DNA of 7,731 nt from Bacteroidota bacterium (GTDB taxonomy: Bacteria; Bacteroidota; Bacteroidia; Bacteroidales; Prolixibacteraceae). The stretch's first letter is position 1. Every line of letters begins with the position of its first letter. The stretch spans positions 1-7,731 of the forward strand of contig JAUYTA010000907.1 in the NCBI GenBank assembly GCA_030695265.1, in the 5' to 3' direction. Positions 1 through 6,717 of the stretch are shown one piece after another. The notes under the pieces are model-generated. The model was not told the DNA's origin, did not search any database, and saw only the letters and a program-made list of their open reading frames with translations. The translations under genes were made by a program, and so were the position numbers.

Positions 1-78
1 GGAATATTTATTTACATGGTGCTTCCGGCATTAATGGTTTTTGGCTTGCTTTTAATTCCAATCGGAATGATCAGGGCA

Positions 79-81
79 TAA
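79..81 (+). other. In-frame TAA interrupting the cytochrome
   Basis: The codons around it read ATC AGG GCA TAA AGA CAG GAA, i.e. I-R-A-stop-R-Q-E, within a basic linker where K, Q or E would be natural. Family-like sequence continues in the same frame on both sides, so no frameshift is needed. The following bases (AGA CAG) do not match the known strong stop-readthrough context (CAR YYA after UAG, or CUA after UGA). Confidence 0.85.
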
Positions 82-276
82 AGACAGGAAAAACGAAAAG
101 TTGCAGGAGCTCCTCAGTACCCGCTTTTTGATTTTAACAAACCATCAACACGCAATGCCGCCATCATCTTTCTTGTTGGAACAGTATTTCTGGTAATCCT
201 TTCGTCCATCGGAAGTTTCCAGGCATTTCATATTACCGAATCGAACGAATTTTGCGGAAAGCTTTGCCACAAAGTA

Positions 277-1368
277 ATGAAACCTGAATATACCGCCTAT
301 CAAAATTCTCCCCACTCAAGGGTAAAATGTGTTGAATGTCACGTTGGATCAGGAGCAGGCTGGTATGTAAGAAGCAAAATTACCGGTTTGTACCAGGTTT
401 ATGCTGTTATTACCGGTCAGGTTCCGCGTCCGATTCTCACTCCAATTGAAAGTTTACGCCCGGCCATGGAAACCTGTGAACATTGTCACTGGCCTGAAAA
501 ATTTTACGACCGCAAACAAAGAAATATCATTTCCTATCTGGCAGATGAAACCACTACTGCATGGAATGTTCACCTCCAGATGAAAACAAGCGCCAGTAAC
601 AGCGCGCTGGGAAATGCGCAGGGAATCCACTGGCACATCAACAAGGATGTGAAAATCGAATACATTTCATCGGTTCGCAACCGCGAAAAAATTCCATGGG
701 TGAAATACACCAACCTGAAAACCGGCGAAGTCACCATCTTTGAAGACAAAGACGAAAAACTTACAGCAGCTCAACACGATACGCTGGCGATTCGGAAAAT
801 GGATTGTATTGACTGTCACAACCGGCCTTCGCATAATTATCAGGCGCCACAAAATTTTATCGATGAGTTGATTACTGCCGGAAAAATACCCCATGAATTA
901 CCTGATGTAAAACTAGTGGCCATGGATGTGCTGAATCAGGATTATTCGACTTCCGACAGCGCCATGATGGCAATTAAAACACAGGTTGATGAATACTATT
1001 CGGCGATGTACCCTGAATTACTTGAAACCAGTAAGAAAGAGATAGAAAAAGCAATTGCCGGAATGCAGGAAGGTTACAGTCAGAATTTCTTCCCTAAGAT
1101 GAAAGTAAAATGGACAGCTTACCCCAATCACATCGGGCACATGGAAACAAATGGCTGCTTCCGATGCCACAACGACCGTCACACCTCGGCTAGCGGCAAG
1201 GTAATTTCACGTGATTGCAATTTGTGCCACAGTATTGTTGCACAGGGAACCAATGATGAAATGCAGATTTCCAATTCATTCAATCCACTGGAATTCAAGC
1301 ATCCGGTTGAGATTAATGAAGAATGGAGAACGAAATTGTGCGCTGATTGCCACTATAAATTGTACTAA
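277..1368 (+). CDS. Periplasmic heme domain of the NapC/NirT cytochrome (ATG-started open part, 363 aa)
   Basis: This is the longest part of the interrupted cytochrome that begins with a standard start codon. ATG 277 is an internal methionine (in CHKVM, just after heme 1), not a plausible native start, because beginning here loses both membrane helices, any export signal and heme 1. From this Met the covalent heme motifs are CVECH (residues 18-22), CEHCH (67-71), CIDCH (177-181), CFRCH (294-298), CNLCH (314-318) and CADCH (355-359). Counting CGKLCH just upstream, there are seven sites. The first four follow NapC/NirT spacing; the stretch CIDCHNRPSH and the later NHIGH...GCFRCH block are typical of larger multiheme relatives. 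Expected role of the intact protein: membrane-anchored menaquinol oxidation and electron transfer to periplasmic or outer acceptors. The terminal partner is not in the window. The open reading and conserved motifs suggest selection was recent or continues. Confidence 0.6.
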   Translation: MKPEYTAYQNSPHSRVKCVECHVGSGAGWYVRSKITGLYQVYAVITGQVPRPILTPIESLRPAMETCEHCHWPEKFYDRKQRNIISYLADETTTAWNVHLQMKTSASNSALGNAQGIHWHINKDVKIEYISSVRNREKIPWVKYTNLKTGEVTIFEDKDEKLTAAQHDTLAIRKMDCIDCHNRPSHNYQAPQNFIDELITAGKIPHELPDVKLVAMDVLNQDYSTSDSAMMAIKTQVDEYYSAMYPELLETSKKEIEKAIAGMQEGYSQNFFPKMKVKWTAYPNHIGHMETNGCFRCHNDRHTSASGKVISRDCNLCHSIVAQGTNDEMQISNSFNPLEFKHPVEINEEWRTKLCADCHYKLY

Positions 1369-1463
1369 AAAAAACCGTTAACAATATTTTGCAATTCTTA
1401 TTGCCAATTGCCCTTCACCAGAAAGGCTTAGCTAATTATTATTGCTATTTTTAACCAACACAA

Positions 1464-1491
1464 AAAAGGCTGTTCCCACCAACAGCCTTTT
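1464..1491 (+). terminator. Rho-independent terminator-like hairpin between the cytochrome and ccsBA
   Basis: A perfect 11-bp inverted repeat, AAAAGGCTGTT / AACAGCCTTTT, encloses a 6-nt loop (CCCACC). The right arm ends in TTTT and runs into AATTTATT, so it has the GC-core stem and T-rich tail of an intrinsic terminator for the upstream cytochrome transcript. The left arm begins with an A-tract (1462-1467), so it could also act on the opposite strand, although no gene there needs it. It ends only 15 nt before the ccsBA ATG, leaving no room for a downstream promoter; it could therefore be an attenuator or a partial terminator instead. Confidence 0.7.
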
Positions 1492-1506
1492 AATTTATTC
1501 AGAAAT

Positions 1507-4302
1507 ATGAAAATTTTGAAAGAATTGCTTTTCTCGATGCTCACCTCAGTTTTATTGCTGATGGTATTTGCAATCGCCATTGCGTATGCAACTTTTATCG
1601 AGAATGATTACGGAACAGCTACTGCACAGGCGCTTATATATCAATCGTGGTGGTTCGAAGTACTGCTTTTACTGGGTGCTGTTAATCTGGCCGGAAGTGT
1701 ATTCAAGTACAAACTTGTCAACCGGAAGAAATGGGCGATTCTGTTGTTCCATCTCGCTTTTATTGCGATAATAATCGGAGCCGGTGTTACCCGTTATGTA
1801 GGTTTCGAAGGAAATTTACACATCCGGGAAGGTGAATCAAACAATCAAGTTGTATCAACTGAATCCTATATTACCCGGAAAGCGAGCGTAAACGGCCAGG
1901 AAGAAACCACCCGCACAAAAGTAAAATTCACACCAAATACGAACAACAGGTACAGGGAAACAATAGAAATCGCAGGAAAAACTGTAACTGTGGAAAATGA
2001 ATTATTTGTCCCGAATGCAGCAGAAACACGCATGCCGGATGCAAATGGATTTCGTTCGCTTGTTCAGATTCCTGACAAAACCGGTCAGGGCAGGATAGAT
2101 GCTTTTACTGCAATAATCACTTCAGGAAATGAAACCCGAAGAATGAATGTTTTTGGCCGGGACGGAAACATCTACGAAGCAGCAACCGGTTCGATCAATG
2201 GCATTAACATCAGCATTTCCTACGGATCAATTATCCGCGAATTGCCATTCAGTATTTATCTCCGTGAATTTCAGCTCGAACGTTATCCCGGTTCAAACAG
2301 CCCTTCGTCGTACGCTAGCGAAATCACCTTGAAAGATCCTGCTGCATCAGTAGAACGTCCGTTTCGGATTTACATGAACAACATACTGAAATACAACGGA
2401 TACCGCTTCTTCCAATCGTCCTTTGATCAGGATGAAAAAGGCACCATACTTTCGGTTAATCAGGATTATTGGGGAACAATGCTTTCCTATCTTGGTTATT
2501 TTCTGATGACCCTTGGAATGGTTTTCACACTTTTCAGCCCTGCCAGCCGCTTTCAGACACTTATTCGCCTCAGCTCAAAACTTCAGAATATTCGCAAGGC
2601 CGGAAAAAAGCTTTTATTACTTTTATTAATCTCTTCATTTAGCTGGACGGCAAATGATGTTTTTGGCGCGAATGTTACCAAAAAACAACACATTTCGGCT
2701 TTTGGCAAATTACTGGTACTCGACAATCAGGGAAGGATTGAACCGGTTAATACTTTGGCTTCCGATCTTTTGCGCAAAATCACAAAGAAAGACAAATGGG
2801 AAGGACTTTCGCCGGTTGAATTTTTCATGGACATGAGCGCCAATCCGGACAAATGGAAAAACGTTCCGATTATAAAAGTGGGCAATCCGGAATTACGGAA
2901 AATGCTGGGCATTTCAGGAGATTTCGTTTCATTCAACCAAATGTTTGATCAGGCCGGACACTATCGGTTAAATGATATGGTTCAGCAATCGTACAATAAA
3001 AAGCAAACAACAAGGAACAAATTCGACAAGGAAGTCATCAATGTTGATGAGCGTGTAAATATTTGTTATCAGATATTAATAGGCGATTTCCTGAAAATAT
3101 TCCCGGTTCCCAATGACCAACGGAAAAGCTGGGTAACACATTCAACGATTCCGCCCGACATGAAAAAGGAAGATGCCGATTTTGCAGGCAGCATCCTGAA
3201 ATTGTATTACGGTGAATATAACAATGCAACACTGTCGGGCAATTGGTCGAAACCCGATGAATATCTGGGCTTTATCAAAAAATACCAAAATACGTATGGA
3301 GCCGATATAATTCCTTCACCCTCAAAAATAAGCCTCGAAGTCTTCTACAACGATTTTAATATCTTCGGAAAGCTGGCCAAAATATTCGCATTACTTGGAT
3401 TTATTCTGCTGGTAATTCATTTCGTACTTATTTTGAAACCCGGTGCCAGTTACACAAAATTCATAAACGCCGGAACACTTCTGGTACTTGTCGGCTTTAT
3501 GCTTTACACAGCCGGTCTGGGCATTCGCTGGTATATTTCCGGTCATGCGCCGTGGAGTAATGGTTATGAGACAATGATTTACATCGGTTGGCCCACCATA
3601 CTTTCAGGATTTATTTTTGCACGCCGGTCGCCAATCACGCTGGCAGTAACAACGTTGTTAACATCCATCATACTGTTTGTAGCCGGAATGAGCTGGATGA
3701 ACCCTGAAATTACCCCTTTGGTTCCGGTTCTTAAATCGTACTGGCTGATTGTACATGTGGCAATTATTACTGCGAGTTACGGATTTTTTGCCATGGGCGC
3801 TTTGCTCGGAATGCTCAACCTTGTGTTAATGATCCTGAGAAACAAAAAGAACGAACAAAACATCCGGTTCACCATTCTGGAGGTGTCGTATATTATTGAA
3901 ATGGCTTTGATTGTTGGCTTGTTTATGATGACAATTGGTTCGTTTATAGGCGGTGTTTGGGCCAACGAATCGTGGGGTCGCTATTGGGGCTGGGACCCGA
4001 AAGAAACCTGGGCATTGGTAACCGTTTTGGTTTATGCAATTATCCTGCATTTGCGTAAAATTCCCGGATTAAAAAGTACACTTGCACTGAGCAGTCTGGC
4101 ACTTTTTGGATTAGGCGTAGTACTGATGACATTCTTTGGCGTAAACTACTATTTATCGGGAATGCATTCCTACGGAGCAGGCGATCCGCCACCAATTCCA
4201 AATGCGTTGTACATTTCAATTGTGGTCGTATTTGCGCTCATTTATGGCGCCTATTATGCTGAAAGTAAAACGGGAGCAATTGAAGAACCGGAGGAAGCGT
4301 AG
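1507..4302 (+). CDS. ccsBA: CcsBA (ResB-ResC fusion), System II cytochrome c synthase
   Basis: It exports heme across the inner membrane and ligates it to CXXCH apocytochromes. At 931 aa it has the size of known fused CcsB-CcsA proteins. The ResB half has helices near 8-30, 50-66, 78-95 and 325-343, with a periplasmic loop between. After a basic cytoplasmic stretch, a signal-like hydrophobic segment (about 369-380) leads into a middle domain (about 388-618), then the multi-helix CcsA/ResC half. The heme-handling WWD motif is at 818-835 (W-A-N-E-S-W-G-x-Y-W-G-W-D-P-K-E-T-W). The four conserved histidines of this family are present: His82 and His848 in membrane helices, His750 and His887 flanking the WWD region. 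No key residue is missing. ATG 1507 gives the usual charged start and first helix; the in-frame stop at 1429-1431 limits extension and no alternative start lies between. There is no Shine-Dalgarno motif, as usual in Bacteroidota. It most likely matures the neighbouring cytochrome and others in the cell. Confidence 0.95.
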   Translation: MKILKELLFSMLTSVLLLMVFAIAIAYATFIENDYGTATAQALIYQSWWFEVLLLLGAVNLAGSVFKYKLVNRKKWAILLFHLAFIAIIIGAGVTRYVGFEGNLHIREGESNNQVVSTESYITRKASVNGQEETTRTKVKFTPNTNNRYRETIEIAGKTVTVENELFVPNAAETRMPDANGFRSLVQIPDKTGQGRIDAFTAIITSGNETRRMNVFGRDGNIYEAATGSINGINISISYGSIIRELPFSIYLREFQLERYPGSNSPSSYASEITLKDPAASVERPFRIYMNNILKYNGYRFFQSSFDQDEKGTILSVNQDYWGTMLSYLGYFLMTLGMVFTLFSPASRFQTLIRLSSKLQNIRKAGKKLLLLLLISSFSWTANDVFGANVTKKQHISAFGKLLVLDNQGRIEPVNTLASDLLRKITKKDKWEGLSPVEFFMDMSANPDKWKNVPIIKVGNPELRKMLGISGDFVSFNQMFDQAGHYRLNDMVQQSYNKKQTTRNKFDKEVINVDERVNICYQILIGDFLKIFPVPNDQRKSWVTHSTIPPDMKKEDADFAGSILKLYYGEYNNATLSGNWSKPDEYLGFIKKYQNTYGADIIPSPSKISLEVFYNDFNIFGKLAKIFALLGFILLVIHFVLILKPGASYTKFINAGTLLVLVGFMLYTAGLGIRWYISGHAPWSNGYETMIYIGWPTILSGFIFARRSPITLAVTTLLTSIILFVAGMSWMNPEITPLVPVLKSYWLIVHVAIITASYGFFAMGALLGMLNLVLMILRNKKNEQNIRFTILEVSYIIEMALIVGLFMMTIGSFIGGVWANESWGRYWGWDPKETWALVTVLVYAIILHLRKIPGLKSTLALSSLALFGLGVVLMTFFGVNYYLSGMHSYGAGDPPPIPNALYISIVVVFALIYGAYYAESKTGAIEEPEEA

Positions 4303-4361
4303 GAGAAGACACAGAAAAATGTAAAATGAAAAGTATAATTTGGTTCAGTCAGCCTTCATTT

Positions 4362-5660
4362 TTAAATACTTGTTTTCCGCAAAACGTAATTGAAACGGGT
4401 ATATATTGAGAAGTTGATAAAGTTCCGCATATTGGTTCTTCCATCGAACATACGGTGTGCAATGGATGAAACGCTGTAAAAATCTTTATTGGCCTTGATG
4501 GTAGCCTCACGAAGTTGCTCAGCGCTCATCATTTTGGGCTGAAATGGTGCATGGTTATACTTGTAATCAGGATGGTTCCACCAATGTCCGTCATAAAGCA
4601 GGCGATCTTCCGCTTTAAACTGCTGGTATATTTCAGTTCCCGGATATGGCATCAACACATGAAAAAAGGCAAGTGTAAATTTGCTTTTCATGGCAAATTC
4701 GACGGTACGTTGAATGGTATCAAGGTTGTCGAAATCATTGCCGACCATAAAGCTTGCCCAGGTTAAAAAACCATGGTCCCTGAATGTCGTCAACGCCTCT
4801 TTGTAATTATTGAAATCCCGGATATTGGGCGATTTGTTGAACCATTTCAGTGTGTTGATATTGATTGATTCAAAGCCGATTAAATTCCCGACACATCCAC
4901 TATCTGCCATCAGCCGCATTAATTCAAGATCACCTGTCATATCGATGCTGGATTGGCTGGCCCATTTCACTTTCAGCGGAATGAGTTCCTTCAGGAAAAT
5001 TTTAACTTCTTTCCTGTTTGTTATCAAATTGTCGTCAACGAAAAGGATTGTTTTAAGTTTGTCCTTTTCAATTTCATAAAGAACATCGTCGATTTTCCTG
5101 CACTGGTGCGAATGCTTAAAAAACTTTGAAACAGAACAAAAGGTACAGTTAAATTTACATCCGCGGCTAAACTGCATCAGAGATACCGGAAGGTATTTTT
5201 TCCCTTTGAAAATATCTCTTTTGGGGAAACATCCATCCTGTGGAATTCCAAAGCCAGGGGAGTAAATCTTCTGAAGTGTCCCATTTTTAAAATCATACAT
5301 TATTTGTTTCCAGACAGGTTCTGCATCACCAACAACGATTGAGTCGGCATGGAGCGAAGCTTCTTCAGGCAAAAGTGAAACATGCATACCACCAAGTATA
5401 ACCCGGACTCCCCGTATGCGGTAATTTGACGAAATTTCATACGCTCGACGGGCACTGAACGAATCAACAGTGATGGCTACCAGATCGGTTTTTTCATCGA
5501 AAGGGACTTCCTCAAGCCGGTCGTCAAATAATACAACTTCATCGGGTTCTTCAATAAGCCCGGCAAGAATGGCCAGCTGAAGCGGTTCCATGCTGCCTTC
5601 ATTGATATTATAACCACTTATAATACTACCAATACCGGGTTTTATTAATGTGACCTTCAT
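4362..5660 (-). CDS. B12-binding-domain radical SAM protein of unknown substrate, linked to cydAB
   Basis: A 432-aa protein from ATG 5660 (MKVTLIKPG). A TTG at 5672 would add four residues (MFSD), but the ATG matches the usual MKxTLIxP opening of this family. Residues about 1-130 form a Rossmann-like cobalamin-binding-type domain, with the signature GGMHVSLLPEEA and then AD-SIVVGDAE at about 90-114; the B12-ligand DxHxxG motif is not seen. The radical SAM core follows: CKFNCTFC (Cys168, 172, 175; CX3CX2C; bases 5136-5159) would hold the 4Fe-4S cluster that cleaves SAM. FVDDN (about 207-211) and GFESI (262-266) are typical core strands. The C-terminal part has the MPYPGTEIYQQF block common in BchE/HpnJ-like relatives. 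Such enzymes perform difficult C-H chemistry such as methylation or cyclisation on tetrapyrroles, hopanoids or other lipids and natural products. The substrate here cannot be told from sequence. It follows cydB by 17 nt on the same strand, so co-transcription with the oxidase is likely. Confidence 0.9.
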   Translation of the reverse strand: MKVTLIKPGIGSIISGYNINEGSMEPLQLAILAGLIEEPDEVVLFDDRLEEVPFDEKTDLVAITVDSFSARRAYEISSNYRIRGVRVILGGMHVSLLPEEASLHADSIVVGDAEPVWKQIMYDFKNGTLQKIYSPGFGIPQDGCFPKRDIFKGKKYLPVSLMQFSRGCKFNCTFCSVSKFFKHSHQCRKIDDVLYEIEKDKLKTILFVDDNLITNRKEVKIFLKELIPLKVKWASQSSIDMTGDLELMRLMADSGCVGNLIGFESININTLKWFNKSPNIRDFNNYKEALTTFRDHGFLTWASFMVGNDFDNLDTIQRTVEFAMKSKFTLAFFHVLMPYPGTEIYQQFKAEDRLLYDGHWWNHPDYKYNHAPFQPKMMSAEQLREATIKANKDFYSVSSIAHRMFDGRTNMRNFINFSIYTRFNYVLRKTSI

Positions 5661-5677
5661 GTCAGAAAACAATTGTA

Positions 5678-6712
5678 TCAGTAACTCATTTCATCCAGTT
5701 CAACCTTGCCCTTGAAAGTTTTGAATAGGAAAAGGGTATAAAGCAATACAAGCGGCGCTCCGATAATTACAAAAGTCAGGATTATGCCCAATGATTTCTG
5801 AGAAGCGGCGCTGTTGGCTATTGTTAGTGAGTATGCACTATCAATATTCGAAATCAAAATATTTGGGAACAGGCCTATCGCAATGGTAACCAGTAACAAT
5901 GCAGTTAAAGTTGCAGAACTTAAAAAAGCCAGCCAATATTTCTTCTTTTCGATCAACCATCGCTCGTTTAAAAGTAACAACAAGGTTACAACAGGAATCG
6001 CAAACAAAATTGGAGTTTCCTTAAAATCTTCAGCAGCGTGGGGCACATAAACGAGCGTAGCAATTGACAGCATCACATAACAGATTGTGAAAAACATACC
6101 GGCAGTTTTTGAAATATTAACCAGCCGGTCGGATAACCTGTCCTTGGTTTTCATTACCAGGTAAACCGAACCATGCAATGCAAAGAGAGCCACTACCGTG
6201 AGTCCGGTAAGTAGCGCATACGGATTGAAAATATCAAGAAGCCCGCCCTTATAAATCATATTCTCATCAATAGCAATTCCAAGTACCACATTTCCGAGCA
6301 CCACCCCAAGTGTGAAACCAATCATCGTACTCGCAAATGAATAAACAATGTCCCAAAGTTTTCTCCACCAAAGCATGGGCTCCTTACTGCGAAATTCAAT
6401 GGCAACTGCCCGTAAAATGATCAAAACAAGGAATAAAATAAACGGGATATAAAAGGATGAAAGTAAGGTGGCGTAAACTTTGGGAAACCCGGCAAAAAGG
6501 GTTCCGCCACCAATCACCAACCAAACTTCGTTGCCATCCCAAACCGGACCAATCGCATTAAGCGCTATTCGCCGGCTTTCTTCTTTCTTTAGAAACAAGT
6601 GAACTGTTCCGGCTCCCAGATCAAACCCATCAAGTATCGCATATCCGCTAAATACAGCTCCGATCACAAGAAACATCCAGGTTCCCAATTCTATAGTTAA
6701 AAATGCTTCCAT
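5678..6712 (-). CDS. cydB: Cytochrome bd oxidase subunit II (CydB)
   Basis: Subunit II of the membrane quinol:O2 oxidoreductase. It pairs with CydA in a complex with hemes b558, b595 and d that reduces oxygen to water with high affinity and generates proton-motive force without proton pumping. At 344 aa it has normal length. Family blocks are visible: GYAILDGFDLGAG (23-35), GPVWDGNEVWLVIGGG (55-70), RAVAIEFRSK (101-110), YALLTGLTVVALFALHG (165-181) and the C-terminal SLTIANSAAS...LVLLYTLFLFKTFKGKVE pattern (295-338). About eight or nine hydrophobic helices fit the fold. The ATG lies 5 nt after the cydA stop and has no Shine-Dalgarno motif, only A/T-rich sequence, so translation coupling with cydA is likely. 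The next gene, the radical SAM protein, follows closely. Nothing looks damaged. Confidence 0.97.
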   Translation of the reverse strand: MEAFLTIELGTWMFLVIGAVFSGYAILDGFDLGAGTVHLFLKKEESRRIALNAIGPVWDGNEVWLVIGGGTLFAGFPKVYATLLSSFYIPFILFLVLIILRAVAIEFRSKEPMLWWRKLWDIVYSFASTMIGFTLGVVLGNVVLGIAIDENMIYKGGLLDIFNPYALLTGLTVVALFALHGSVYLVMKTKDRLSDRLVNISKTAGMFFTICYVMLSIATLVYVPHAAEDFKETPILFAIPVVTLLLLLNERWLIEKKKYWLAFLSSATLTALLLVTIAIGLFPNILISNIDSAYSLTIANSAASQKSLGIILTFVIIGAPLVLLYTLFLFKTFKGKVELDEMSY

Positions 6713-6717
6713 TATTT

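Larger units (their letters stand above)
1..1368 (+). pseudogene. NapC/NirT-family heptaheme membrane cytochrome c, 5' end outside window, interrupted by in-frame TAA
   Basis: Reading frame 1 carries one continuous NapC/NirT-type protein on both sides of a TAA at 79-81. Codons 1-78 encode a hydrophobic segment ending LLLIPIGMIRA, typical of the first membrane helix in this family. Codons 82-156 encode a basic then polar linker, 157-225 a second hydrophobic helix (start AAIIFLVGTVFL), and the first heme site CGKLCH follows at 253-270. No ATG, GTG or TTG occurs in frame between the stop and 277, so normal re-initiation cannot restore the second helix and first heme. The frame is unchanged across the stop, so a single base change (for example AAA, CAA or GAA to TAA) explains it. 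The helix-linker-helix, then four NapC-like hemes and three extra hemes, resembles ImcH of Geobacter, a seven-heme inner-membrane quinol dehydrogenase; that likeness is from memory of the family. The cause may be a true nonsense mutation or a sequencing/assembly error. The N-terminus lies off the left edge. Confidence 0.75.

Noticed and set aside
1437..1444. TATTATTG, seven of eight matches to the Bacteroidota -7 box TAnnTTTG, upstream of ccsBA.
   Set aside because: The nearest upstream TTG (1408-1410) is about 26 nt away, beyond the usual spacing, and single near-matches are expected by chance in AT-rich sequence.
4303..4361. Possible bidirectional terminator in the convergent gap (AAAATGAA at 4323-4330 with TTCATTTT at 4355-4362).
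   Set aside because: The stem is nearly all A/T with a 24-nt loop containing only a weak 4-bp inner pairing, so it would be unstable. A terminator is expected here but none is convincing.
4515..5079. Two open frames of 83 and 89 codons on the + strand opposite the radical SAM gene.
   Set aside because: They are antisense to well-conserved radical SAM core sequence, show no family features and no start signal.
5661..5672. TTG start at 5672 for the radical SAM protein.
   Set aside because: The ATG 12 bases downstream gives the family-like MKVTLIKPG N-terminus, and neither start has a Shine-Dalgarno motif to favour the longer form.
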